A DNA stretch of 64,000 nucleotides. Origin: DASQYE01 sp036389315. GTDB lineage: Bacteria > Acidobacteriota > Blastocatellia > Pyrinomonadales > Pyrinomonadaceae. The position numbers and the translations under genes were made by a program. The notes below the pieces were generated by a model that was not told the DNA's origin, made no database searches, and saw only the letters and a program-made list of their open reading frames with translations. Shown one piece after another: positions 1 to 10,088 of the stretch (its first letter is position 1; each line of letters begins with the position of its first letter). The DNA is taken from positions 1 through 64,000 of the forward strand of contig DASVQF010000042.1 of assembly GCA_036389315.1 (NCBI GenBank), in the 5' to 3' direction.

Positions 1-1
1 C

Positions 2-676
2 GGCATTGAGGTGACGGACGAGTATGTCACGCTCGGAGCCCTGACGACCTATACGGATGTGCGCCGCAGCGCGGTGCTGCAAAGAGAGTTCCCGCTGCTC
101 TGTCGTGCGGCCGCCGAGACGGGCGGGCTCGCGATTCAAAATCGCGGCACGCTCGGAGGCAACATCGTCAACGCATCGCCGGCGGCCGATTCGCCGCCGG
201 CCCTGCTGGTCTACGACGCAGAGCTTGAGCTGCTCTCGACCCGTGGCCCGCGCTGGCTTGCTTACGACGGCTTTCACACGGGCTACAAGCAGATCAGGAT
301 GGGCCCGGACGAGCTGCTCGGGCGCATTCGCCTGCCGCGCCGGGCCGGTTCTCTGGGCCAATACTATCGCAAGGTTGGCACGCGAAAGGCGCAGGCGATC
401 TCGAAGATATGTCTGGCCGGAGCGGCTCGCGTCCGGGGCGGAACAATTGAAGAGATTCGCATCGCCGTCGGCAGCGTCGCGCCGACAGTCCTGCGCGCAG
501 TGGAGACTGAAAAGCTCTTAAGAGGGCAAAAGCCGGAGCCGGGCGTCATCAGGGCGGCGAGGGAGGCGTTCTCGAAAGAGATGGCTCCGATAGACGACAT
601 TCGCTCGACGGCCAATTACCGCCTGCGAGTCGCCGCCAACGTCCTGGAAGATTTCCTGCTGCAACTTCAGGCATGA
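2..676 (+). CDS. Xanthine dehydrogenase FAD-binding subunit (5' partial)
   Basis: The reading frame is open from the first bases of the window, so the N-terminus lies upstream. The visible 224 residues carry the FAD-binding signature of molybdenum hydroxylase medium subunits (GGLAIQNRGTLGGNIVNASP, then a PAADSPPAL segment) and the C-terminal domain motif YYRKVGTRKAQAIS. In the family this subunit passes electrons from the Mo/Fe-S subunits of xanthine dehydrogenase to NAD, converting hypoxanthine and xanthine to urate. It is the first visible gene of a purine-catabolism operon, with allantoinase starting 7 bases after its stop. Other CoxM-like hydroxylases share the fold; the context favours xanthine dehydrogenase. 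Confidence 0.88.
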   Translation, partial: GIEVTDEYVTLGALTTYTDVRRSAVLQREFPLLCRAAAETGGLAIQNRGTLGGNIVNASPAADSPPALLVYDAELELLSTRGPRWLAYDGFHTGYKQIRMGPDELLGRIRLPRRAGSLGQYYRKVGTRKAQAISKICLAGAARVRGGTIEEIRIAVGSVAPTVLRAVETEKLLRGQKPEPGVIRAAREAFSKEMAPIDDIRSTANYRLRVAANVLEDFLLQLQA

Positions 677-683
677 GCTTCTT

Positions 684-2054
684 ATGACTCTGCCCGATCT
701 CATCATACGCGGCCGGCGAGTTCTGCACGGCGAGACGGTCTCGCCCGCTTCCGTTCATATCGGCGGCGGGCGCATCCTCCGCGTGAGCCCATTCGACGAG
801 GTAGCCGCAGGGTGCGCGGTGGTCGAAGCCGACAGTCATTCGGTCTTGATGCCGGGGCTGGTGGACACGCACGTTCACGTCAACGAGCCGGGGCGCACCG
901 ACTGGGAGGGGTTCGAGACGGCGACGCGCGCGGCCGCCGCCGGAGGCGTGACCACCCTCGTAGAGATGCCGCTCAACAGCATTCCGCCGACCACTACGCT
1001 CGCGGGGTTTGGGGCCAAGCTCGAACGGGCGCGTGGGAAGTGTCATGTTGACGTGGGATTCTGGGGCGGCGTCGTGCCGGGAAACTTCTCCGAGCTTGGG
1101 CCAATGTTTGAGGCGGGCGTGGTCGGCTTCAAATGTTTTCTGGTGCATTCGGGCGTGGACGAGTTTCCCAACGTGACTGAGGAAGACCTGCGGCGTGCCT
1201 TGCCGGAGCTGAAGCGCCTGGGAGCCGTGCTGATCGTTCACGCAGAGCTGCCTGGGCCCATAGAGAAAGCCGCCGCGCAGTCGAGCGAGAGTGACCCGCG
1301 TCGCTATGAGACTTTTCTGAGGTCGCGGCCGAGGGAGGCTGAGAACGAAGCTGTTGCGCTGATGCTTCGGCTAAGCCGCGAGACGGGTGCGCGCGTGCAT
1401 ATCGTCCATCATTCCTCTTCGGATGCGCTGGGGATGCTGCGCGAGGCTAAGGCCGGGGGGCTGCCCGTGACTTTGGAGACGTGCCCGCACTACCTCTGCT
1501 TCGCGGCCGAGGAAGTGCCGGAGGGGGCGACGGAGTTCAAATGCTGTCCGCCGATCAGAGAGCGCGCCAATCGCGGATTGCTCTGGGCCGCGCTCGGCGA
1601 AGGCTTGATAGACATGGTGGTGTCGGATCATTCGCCCTGCCCGCCCGAGATGAAGCGACGAGAGACGGGCGATTTTATGCAGGCTTGGGGCGGCATCTCT
1701 TCTCTGCAACTGCGGCTCGCGGTGATGTGGACGCTCATGCGCGAGCGCGACATGACGATCAACCGACTGGTTGAATGGACAGCGAGGGCTCCTGCGCGGC
1801 TCGTCGGTCTGGACAAGCGCAAAGGTGCGATAGAGGTGGGCTACGATGCCGACCTTGTCGTCTGGAACCCGGACGCCGCGTTTCGCGTCGAGCCTTCCAT
1901 CATAGAGCATCGCCACAAGCTGACGCCTTACAAAGGGCTCACGCTCAGCGGCGTGGTCGAAGAGACCTACGTGCGGGGCGTGAGGGTTTATGATCGCGGC
2001 CGGTTCATGTCGCCCCCCGCCGGGACTTTGCTCATGCGAGGAGATTTCGCTTGA
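684..2054 (+). CDS. allB: Allantoinase
   Basis: A 456-residue amidohydrolase of normal family length. It hydrolyses the allantoin ring to allantoate. Visible metal-centre motifs are DTHVHVNEPGR (first His pair), the carboxylated-lysine region GFKCFLVHSG, VHAELP, HIVHHSSSD and the catalytic-Asp segment VVSDHSPCP. It begins 7 bases after the xanthine dehydrogenase stop, and its TGA overlaps the ATG of the allantoicase gene, which indicates translational coupling. A dihydropyrimidinase is the main alternative, but the neighbours are all urate-degradation genes. Confidence 0.94.
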   Translation: MTLPDLIIRGRRVLHGETVSPASVHIGGGRILRVSPFDEVAAGCAVVEADSHSVLMPGLVDTHVHVNEPGRTDWEGFETATRAAAAGGVTTLVEMPLNSIPPTTTLAGFGAKLERARGKCHVDVGFWGGVVPGNFSELGPMFEAGVVGFKCFLVHSGVDEFPNVTEEDLRRALPELKRLGAVLIVHAELPGPIEKAAAQSSESDPRRYETFLRSRPREAENEAVALMLRLSRETGARVHIVHHSSSDALGMLREAKAGGLPVTLETCPHYLCFAAEEVPEGATEFKCCPPIRERANRGLLWAALGEGLIDMVVSDHSPCPPEMKRRETGDFMQAWGGISSLQLRLAVMWTLMRERDMTINRLVEWTARAPARLVGLDKRKGAIEVGYDADLVVWNPDAAFRVEPSIIEHRHKLTPYKGLTLSGVVEETYVRGVRVYDRGRFMSPPAGTLLMRGDFA

Positions 2055-3046
2055 TGGATTTCACGGAGCTTGTAGACCTGGCGCAGGAGCGATTGGGCGG
2101 AGCAGTGCTCGCGGCCTCTGATGATTTCTTCGCGCCGAAAGAGAATCTGCTCAAGGCCAGCCAGCCCGTCTTCATCGAGGGCAAGTACACAGACCTCGGG
2201 AAATGGATGGACGGTTGGGAATCGCGCCGTCGTCGCACGCCCGGCTTCGATTGGTGCATCATTCGCCTGGGGCTCGCCGGGCGCGTGCGCGGCGTCGTCG
2301 TTGACACCTCTCACTTCAAGGGCAATTACCCGGAACAATGCTCTCTGGAAGCGGTCGCGGTCGAAGGCCATATGGACTCGGAGCAGCTTGCAAACCACGC
2401 GACCGCGTGGACGGAGATTCTGCCAGTGTCACAGCTTCGAGGCGACTCGCTCAACCCGTTCGAGGTGGTGGACGAGCGGCGCTTCACGCACCTGCGCTTC
2501 AAGATTTACCCGGACGGAGGGGTAGCGCGACTGCGCGTCTACGGAGAGGTCTTGCCCGATTGGGAGCGGCTCGCGCGGGCGGGCGGACTCCTTGACCTCG
2601 CGGCCGTCGAGCACGGCGGACTCGTCCTCTCCTGTAGCGACATGTTCTTCGGCCATCGCCACAACCTGATTATGCCTGGCCGCGCCGTCAACATGAGCGA
2701 CGGGTGGGAAACGAAGCGGCGGCGTGGGCCCGGCCACGACTGGACGATCATCCGGCTTGGCAAGCGCGGTCGCCTGCGGCGGCTCGAAGTTGACACCTCT
2801 CACTTCAAGGGTAATTTTCCGGAGAGCTGCTCTCTGGAAGGCTGCGACGCGGCGGAGGGAGCCGAGTTGGAGACGGGCTTTGAGTGGAGAGAGGTCTTGA
2901 CGCGCACGCGTCTTCAGGCCCACACGCGCCACCACTTTGAGGACGAGGTCGCAGACGTGGGCCCACTGACGCACCTGCGCTTCAATATCTATCCGGACGG
3001 CGGCGTCAGTCGCCTGCGCGCCTATGGCGTCATAGAGGAAGGATGA
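2054..3046 (+). CDS. alc: Allantoicase
   Basis: About 330 residues built of two homologous halves, as in the allantoicase family. Each half has a DGWE(S/T)(R/K)RRR motif followed by a DW.IIRLG segment and the block VDTSHFKGN(Y/F)PE.CSLE, around residues 55-100 and 215-260. The family converts allantoate to ureidoglycolate and urea. The ATG at 2054 overlaps the upstream stop (TGATG) and is preceded by GAGGAGA, so it is preferred over the TTG three bases earlier. The 3' end overlaps the next gene by 4 bases (ATGA). Confidence 0.94.
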   Translation: MDFTELVDLAQERLGGAVLAASDDFFAPKENLLKASQPVFIEGKYTDLGKWMDGWESRRRRTPGFDWCIIRLGLAGRVRGVVVDTSHFKGNYPEQCSLEAVAVEGHMDSEQLANHATAWTEILPVSQLRGDSLNPFEVVDERRFTHLRFKIYPDGGVARLRVYGEVLPDWERLARAGGLLDLAAVEHGGLVLSCSDMFFGHRHNLIMPGRAVNMSDGWETKRRRGPGHDWTIIRLGKRGRLRRLEVDTSHFKGNFPESCSLEGCDAAEGAELETGFEWREVLTRTRLQAHTRHHFEDEVADVGPLTHLRFNIYPDGGVSRLRAYGVIEEG

Positions 3047-3555
3047 GAGACCGGCTCGCCGCATTCAATACGCTCTCGGCGGAAGAGGCCGCTGCGGAGC
3101 TGCTCAAGTGCTGCGGCTCAAGGATGTGGGCCCATGCGCTCGCCGCGCATCGTCCTTTCGATTCCGAAGGCGAGCTGCTTGAGACGGCGGATCAGATCTG
3201 GTGGGCCCTGGGCCCGGAGGACTGGCTGGAAGCTTTCAGCCATCATCCGAAGATCGGAGAGAAGCGTGCAGCACCTAAGCAATCGCTTGAGGCCGCCCGG
3301 TGGTCTGCCGAAGAGCAGGCGGCCGTCGCGAAGGCTGCCGAAGAGAAGCTGGAAAAGCTGGCCCACCTCAATCGCGTTTACTTAGATCGTTTCGGCTTCA
3401 TCTTCATCGTCTGCGCCACGGGCAAGACGACGGAAGAGATGCTGGCCCTTTTGGAAGAACGGCTGGGGAACGAGCCCGAAATGGAACTGCGTATCGCGGC
3501 CGAAGAGCAGCGCCGCATCACGCACCTGCGGCTCAGGAAGCTACTGCAACTATGA
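3043..3555 (+). CDS. uraD: 2-oxo-4-hydroxy-4-carboxy-5-ureidoimidazoline (OHCU) decarboxylase
   Basis: 170 residues, the normal size for this all-helical family. It decarboxylates OHCU to (S)-allantoin, the last step from urate to allantoin. Visible signatures are the SRMWAHALAAHRPF segment with the active-site His, FSHHPKIGEK, and the C-terminal RFGFIFIVCATGKT and ELRIAAEEQRRITHLRL blocks. It overlaps both neighbours by ATGA, within a urate-to-allantoate operon. Confidence 0.93.
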   Translation: MRDRLAAFNTLSAEEAAAELLKCCGSRMWAHALAAHRPFDSEGELLETADQIWWALGPEDWLEAFSHHPKIGEKRAAPKQSLEAARWSAEEQAAVAKAAEEKLEKLAHLNRVYLDRFGFIFIVCATGKTTEEMLALLEERLGNEPEMELRIAAEEQRRITHLRLRKLLQL

Positions 3556-3896
3556 GCGCCATCACCACGCACGTCTTAGACACGGCCAGGGGAAGGCCCG
3601 CGAGCGGCGTTCCAGTCCTCTTAGAGCTGCGCTCCGCCGAAGGGGATTGGCAGGCCGTGGGCCAGGGAGAGACTGACGGGGACGGGCGGCTGAGAGACCT
3701 GCTTCCGGCGGGCGACGTGCTCGGAGAAGCGACCTACCGCTTGACGTTCGACACCGCAGCTTACTTCTCAGCGCACAACATCGAAGGCTTTTACCCGCAG
3801 GTCATAGTCATCTTCAGCGTGAGAGACGCTGCGGCGCATTATCACGTCCCTCTGCTGCTCAATCCCTACGGTTATTCAACCTATCGCGGGAGCTAA
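3552..3896 (+). CDS. uraH: 5-hydroxyisourate hydrolase (transthyretin-like)
   Basis: 114 residues, typical of HIU hydrolases. The protein begins with ITTHVLDTARGRPA and ends with the family signature PYGYSTYRGS. His in the N-terminal motif and the YRGS tail are the known catalytic determinants. It hydrolyses 5-hydroxyisourate, the product of urate oxidation, to OHCU, the substrate of the preceding gene's product. The ATG at 3552 overlaps the OHCU decarboxylase stop. An upstream in-frame extension exists but has no sequence support. Confidence 0.94.
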   Translation: MSAITTHVLDTARGRPASGVPVLLELRSAEGDWQAVGQGETDGDGRLRDLLPAGDVLGEATYRLTFDTAAYFSAHNIEGFYPQVIVIFSVRDAAAHYHVPLLLNPYGYSTYRGS

Positions 3897-3900
3897 CTGA

Positions 3901-4710
3901 ATGAGAATAGACCCGACTACGAGTGAATGGCTCAACCTCTTTACGCGCTGGTTCCACGTCTTCACAGGCATACTGTGGATCGGCCAGACCTACCTGTTCA
4001 CCTGGATGGACGGAGAGTTCACGCGCGATGAGAAGCGTGAGGGCGCGGCAGGCGAGGTCTGGATGGTTCACAGCGGAGGCTTCTACGTCGTCGAAAAGCA
4101 GAAACAGCCGGGCACGCGCAAGCTGCACTGGTTTCGCTACGAGGCTTTGTTGACGTGGGTGAGCGGGATGGTCTTGCTCGTGCTCGTCTACTACCTGGGC
4201 GGCGCGCTGATAGACAGGGACGTGCGCGACATCAGCCTCGGCGCGGGCGTCGCCATCGGGCTCGGCACGTTGCTGGTGGGATGGGTCGTCTACGATCTGA
4301 TCTGCTTAACGCCCATCGTCAGGTCGGGCCCATTGTTCGCCGCGCTCGCTTACCTAATGATCGTCGGCGTCTCGTACGGGCTCACGCAGGTCTTCAGCGG
4401 TCGCGCCGCCTACATCCACCTCGGCGCGATGTTCGGCACGATCATGGCCGCCAACGTCTGGATGCGAATACTTCCCGCCCAGCGCAAGATGATCGCCGCC
4501 GTCAAAGAGGGACGCCCGCCCGACGAAAAGCTCGCCGCCCGCGCCAAGCAACGCTCCAAGCACAACACCTACATGGTCGTCCCCGTCGTCTTCACCATGA
4601 TTAGCAACCACTTCCCCTCGGCCACCTACGGCGACAAATACAACTGGGCCATCCTGGCCGCCCTTGTGCTCTTAGGCTGGGGAGCCGCCCACATCATCAG
4701 AAGAGTATGA
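3901..4710 (+). CDS. puuD: Membrane urate hydroxylase (PuuD-type, urate oxidase N domain only)
   Basis: 269 residues with about six or seven membrane segments, beginning EWLNLFTRWFHVFTGILWIGQTYLF and carrying YIHLGAMFGTIMAANVWMRILP and the NHFPSATYG segment. This matches the membrane domain of PuuD, which oxidises urate to 5-hydroxyisourate. As I recall, characterised PuuD proteins also have a C-terminal cytochrome c domain. None is present here: there is no CxxCH, and the protein ends right after the last membrane helix. Electrons must then leave through a separate carrier. It lies 4 bases after uraH and closes the operon. Confidence 0.87.
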   Translation: MRIDPTTSEWLNLFTRWFHVFTGILWIGQTYLFTWMDGEFTRDEKREGAAGEVWMVHSGGFYVVEKQKQPGTRKLHWFRYEALLTWVSGMVLLVLVYYLGGALIDRDVRDISLGAGVAIGLGTLLVGWVVYDLICLTPIVRSGPLFAALAYLMIVGVSYGLTQVFSGRAAYIHLGAMFGTIMAANVWMRILPAQRKMIAAVKEGRPPDEKLAARAKQRSKHNTYMVVPVVFTMISNHFPSATYGDKYNWAILAALVLLGWGAAHIIRRV

Positions 4711-4772
4711 GGCGTTATGCTTTTGGTTGAGTAACGAACGGGCTGATAATATTTAGTTGTAGGAGATCAATT

Positions 4773-5009
4773 ATGTTCGACCGCATCTCAATTGACCCGA
4801 GAATTTGTCATGGGCAGGCTTGTATCAAAGGAACGCGTGTGCCCGTACATCAAATCATAGGTATGATGGCAAACGGAGATACTATTGAAACTTTGCTGAA
4901 AGCGTATCCTCACATTGGCCGCGAAGATGTTCTTGCCTGCCTGGAATACGCCGCATGGCTGGCCGAGGAACAGGTCACACCCATTGAAGAAGTCGCCGGC
5001 CGCGTATGA
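4773..5009 (+). CDS. DUF433 antitoxin
   Basis: 78 residues with the DUF433 hallmarks: RISIDPRICHGQACIKGTRV near the N-terminus and a helix-turn-helix-like segment ending CLEYAAWLAEE. DUF433 proteins are predicted antitoxins paired with PIN-like DUF5615 toxins. The stop overlaps the start of just such a gene by 4 bases. A TAGGAG ribosome site lies 8-10 bases before the ATG. The gene follows the purine operon but is unrelated to it in function. Confidence 0.85.
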   Translation: MFDRISIDPRICHGQACIKGTRVPVHQIIGMMANGDTIETLLKAYPHIGREDVLACLEYAAWLAEEQVTPIEEVAGRV

Positions 5010-5230
5010 AAATATGCGTAGACGAAAACATACCCTTAACCACAGTCGTGGAGTTGGAAAGCCTCGGGCACAATGTCTTAGACGTTCGCGGCACAACCAA
5101 TCAGGGTATGCCGGATGATCTTCTATGGGACTTGGCCCAGAAGGAAGGCCGCTTGCTCATCAGCACTGATAAGGGCTTCGTTCAGCATCGCAATGAATCG
5201 CATCATGGAATCCTCGTCATCCGTTTATGA
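5006..5230 (+). CDS. DUF5615 PIN-like toxin
   Basis: 74 residues starting MKICVDENIP, with the acidic residues expected of DUF5615 PIN-like nucleases (VDEN at the start, then STDKGF). The family is predicted to be the RNase toxin of a type II pair with DUF433. Its ATG overlaps the antitoxin stop. At 74 residues it is shorter than many members (about 100-120), but the core from strand 1 through STDKGF and the C-terminal strand is present, so it may be intact. Confidence 0.82.
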   Translation: MKICVDENIPLTTVVELESLGHNVLDVRGTTNQGMPDDLLWDLAQKEGRLLISTDKGFVQHRNESHHGILVIRL

Positions 5231-5443
5231 CAGCCGAACGAACAGAAGACTCACGAAAGAGTAATCAAGGCCATGGGCCAATTTGCGGAAAATGAATGGC
5301 CTGGCCTGATGATTGTAATCAGAGATGCCGTGCAAAGCGTATGGCGAGCAAGATAAGTTCCGCCAAACCACAACAATTCATTCAACCTGGTGCGCCAACA
5401 GCTCCTCTTTCAACGTTCACAACCCGCGCGTCTCTCCTTGTTA

Positions 5444-6889
5444 CTATAAGCTCTGCCGGTTCTTGAGAATCTTGACGAAGGAGCCGGAGCGCAGCTCGTC
5501 TAAGGTGAGGCTTGAGAGGCGCAGGGCCTCGGCTTCCGTGAGCGCGCCGCAGTTGATGGCGCGCAGGAAGTAGTTGAGGAGCCCCTGGCCGGTGGCTGCG
5601 TCGTCAAAGACATCGCCGACGAGAGTCGCCTTGGCGGCCTTCTCGACGAAATTGCTGAGGCGTTCGGATGCCGCTTCGAGCGATTCGAGGAAGAAGGCGT
5701 AGACGGCCGCGTAGCGCGTCGGCAACTGGGCCGGATGCAAGTCCCAGCCCTGATAGTAAGCGTTCACGAGCGAATGCTGTATGTGCTCGTAGTGCAAGCG
5801 CCAGGCGCGATGCACGACCGCAAGGTTTTCTTGCGCCTGCTCCGGCGTAAGCTTCTGGCCTTCTGTGGCGCGATGCGGCGCGACCGGCATGATGTTGGTC
5901 GCGCCATCGGAGAGCCAGACGCCTGTGCTGCCGAAGGCGACCTGCATCATGTGGCGCGCAAAGTCGCAGGCCGGGTGCAGCATGTGCTGGTGCGCGGCCG
6001 TGATATTACAGCTCGCGGTGTAATCGTAAGTCCCGAAATGAGCGGCGACGCAGCGCCCGCGCGCGGCTTCCAAAAGGAGCGGCAGCGCAGACTCGCCGCG
6101 AGAGTTGATGATTGATTGCGTCGTCTCGATCATCATCTCCATCTTGAGCGAGCCGGAGGCGAGGCCCGTCTGCCTTTCAAGCTGGTCGAACAAGGTGGCG
6201 AGCGTCGAGACCTGCTCAGGCGTGGTGATCTTGGGAAGGGTGACGACGAAGTTCTCGGGCAGGCGTCCGCCGCTGTCTTCCAGGAGCGTGGAGAGGAAGA
6301 TGTCCAGCGTGCGAATGCTGCGGTCGCGCAGCTCTTCCGTCAGCGGCTTGATGCGTATGCCTATGAAGGGCGGAAGGCGCGCCGAAGAGAGCCCGAGCGC
6401 CACCTCGCCCGCCGCCGCCGCCGCATGTTTGTCCTCTTCCGCGTCTGGACGGTTGCCGTAGCCGTCCTCGAAATCTATGCGAAAGTCTTCGACGGGTTCG
6501 CGCCGGAGCTTTTCCAGGACGCGCGCGTAGATCGTGTGGGCCAACCATGCAGGCTTGTCTGAGCGGCGCACCATCTCAGGCTCCGACGCGAGGCGCGCGC
6601 TCAGCTCGGAGGCTTCTTCTGCCGAGCGGGGCAGGCCGTCTGCTCCGGGCAGGTTGATCGCGCGGGCGAAGGTCAGGTAGTCGGGCGCGTATTGCTCAAG
6701 CGCGCGCAGGGCCAGCGCGCCGAGCCGCTCGGCCGACTCGGCCTTGAAGAGATGAGCACCGCCGTAGACCGTGTGAACGGGTTGACGGCGGCCCGTCTCG
6801 CCCCTGTAACGTGCCGTAAACTCCGCGTTGGCCTGGCGCAAAGACGCGGTGGCCTCGCCTATGTTTTCCTCAGACAGCGATCTCTTCAT
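5444..6889 (-). CDS. DUF6986 family aldolase-like protein (CitE/HpcH superfamily)
   Basis: 481 residues. The segment DFRIDFEDGYGNRPDAEED (around residue 145) and GIRIKPLTEE look like the metal and substrate sites of the CitE/malate-synthase-like TIM-barrel superfamily. The overall pattern (YGGAHLFKAESAERLG, YLTFARAINLPG) matches proteins now called DUF6986, once misnamed phosphoenolpyruvate kinase. The exact reaction is unknown to me. It sits 700 bp from a purine-degradation operon that would yield ureidoglycolate and glyoxylate, so C-C chemistry on glyoxylate is a reasonable guess, but only inference. Confidence 0.72.
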   Translation of the reverse strand: MKRSLSEENIGEATASLRQANAEFTARYRGETGRRQPVHTVYGGAHLFKAESAERLGALALRALEQYAPDYLTFARAINLPGADGLPRSAEEASELSARLASEPEMVRRSDKPAWLAHTIYARVLEKLRREPVEDFRIDFEDGYGNRPDAEEDKHAAAAAGEVALGLSSARLPPFIGIRIKPLTEELRDRSIRTLDIFLSTLLEDSGGRLPENFVVTLPKITTPEQVSTLATLFDQLERQTGLASGSLKMEMMIETTQSIINSRGESALPLLLEAARGRCVAAHFGTYDYTASCNITAAHQHMLHPACDFARHMMQVAFGSTGVWLSDGATNIMPVAPHRATEGQKLTPEQAQENLAVVHRAWRLHYEHIQHSLVNAYYQGWDLHPAQLPTRYAAVYAFFLESLEAASERLSNFVEKAAKATLVGDVFDDAATGQGLLNYFLRAINCGALTEAEALRLSSLTLDELRSGSFVKILKNRQSL

Positions 6890-6909
6890 CTTTTCCCTCT
6901 AAAGTAATC

Positions 6910-7221
6910 TCAAACGCCGTTCAGTTGCGCAATCAGCCTTTGCTCCTCGTCCGTGAGGAACGTAAAGCAGAGGCCGAAGCCGACGTTGGGCATGGTATGT
7001 GTCACTTCGCCGCGAAGGGGCAGCCAGTCGCCGCCGGGCAGCCTGACCTCGAAGGAGACCAGCTCGCCTACCTGAAAGGTCGCCGCGATGCTGTCAATGT
7101 AGCACCCGTCAACGCTGATGTCGCTCAGCCGCGCGCTATGCGTGACGCCCTCCCAGCGCACTTCCAGATTGAGCGGAATCCGCTCCTCATCTCTTCTCTC
7201 GTCCGTCATGAGGCATATCAT
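6910..7221 (-). CDS. PilZ domain protein (c-di-GMP receptor)
   Basis: 103 residues, essentially a single PilZ domain. Both nucleotide-binding motifs are visible: the N-terminal RxxxR region (RRDEERIPLN) and DxSxxG (DISVDG). The family binds cyclic-di-GMP and relays the signal to partners; the partner here is unknown. It lies just upstream, on the same strand, of the DUF6986 gene with a 20-base gap, so the two may be co-transcribed. Confidence 0.85.
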   Translation of the reverse strand: MICLMTDERRDEERIPLNLEVRWEGVTHSARLSDISVDGCYIDSIAATFQVGELVSFEVRLPGGDWLPLRGEVTHTMPNVGFGLCFTFLTDEEQRLIAQLNGV

Positions 7222-7259
7222 ACAACATGAACGGATTTGCGGGATGGGAAGATGAACTT

Positions 7260-9686
<2,427 letters not shown>

Positions 9687-9719
9687 CTCCTCGCACGCTC
9701 ACATGCTCATGCATCGAAG

Positions 9720-9881
9720 TCAGATGACGCTCTTGATGAGCCAGGTGTTGCCGCAGATGAAGAGCGTCTGTTTCAACCGCTCAACCTGTAAGAGCATCTC
9801 GGCCGTGCTGCTGTAGACAGACCACGCGAGCCCGATGATTAAGGCCGCCCAGAAAAGCTTGATGTGTCCCTCGTTCTTCAT
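9720..9881 (-). CDS. Small membrane protein, 53 residues
   Basis: A short frame starting MKNEGHIKLFWAALIIGLAW and ending NTWLIKSVI. It has one hydrophobic helix (about residues 8-22) followed by a short amphipathic helix (AEMLLQVERLKQTL). The start is supported by a strong ribosome site (GGAGGTAAGGATTCA before the ATG). It lies 33 bases upstream of the DUF5916 barrel gene on the same strand and may be co-expressed. No family is recognised. Confidence 0.6.
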   Translation of the reverse strand: MKNEGHIKLFWAALIIGLAWSVYSSTAEMLLQVERLKQTLFICGNTWLIKSVI

Positions 9882-9960
9882 TGAATCCTTACCTCCTGCT
9901 TTGACTGCTTCCGGAAAGACGCGCGGCGAATGCTTGCAGTGCGCAATCTATGCGCGTGGC

Positions 9961-10020
9961 GTGTAAATGTCATCAAAGCCTGGTAAATAGAGGTAAAAGA
10001 TGTCAATGAGTTGTAAAATC
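9961..10020. promoter_or_regulatory. Six 10-bp phased direct repeats (candidate OmpR-family operator)
   Basis: In the divergent intergenic region, the five-base core (GTAAA, or TCAAA/TCAAT) recurs every 10 bp. GTAAA starts at 9963, 9983, 9993 and 10013, with TCAAA at 9973 and TCAAT at 10003. OmpR-family regulators bind tandem direct repeats spaced about one helical turn. An OmpR-type regulator is encoded in the operon that starts 69 bp to the right, so autoregulation, and control of the divergent barrel gene, is a natural inference. Confidence 0.6.
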
Positions 10021-10088
10021 AGGCGCGCGGGCTACAGACGAAGGGGCCGGAGAGGGTGTATTTTATCGCTCGTCAGGGAAGGAATCGG

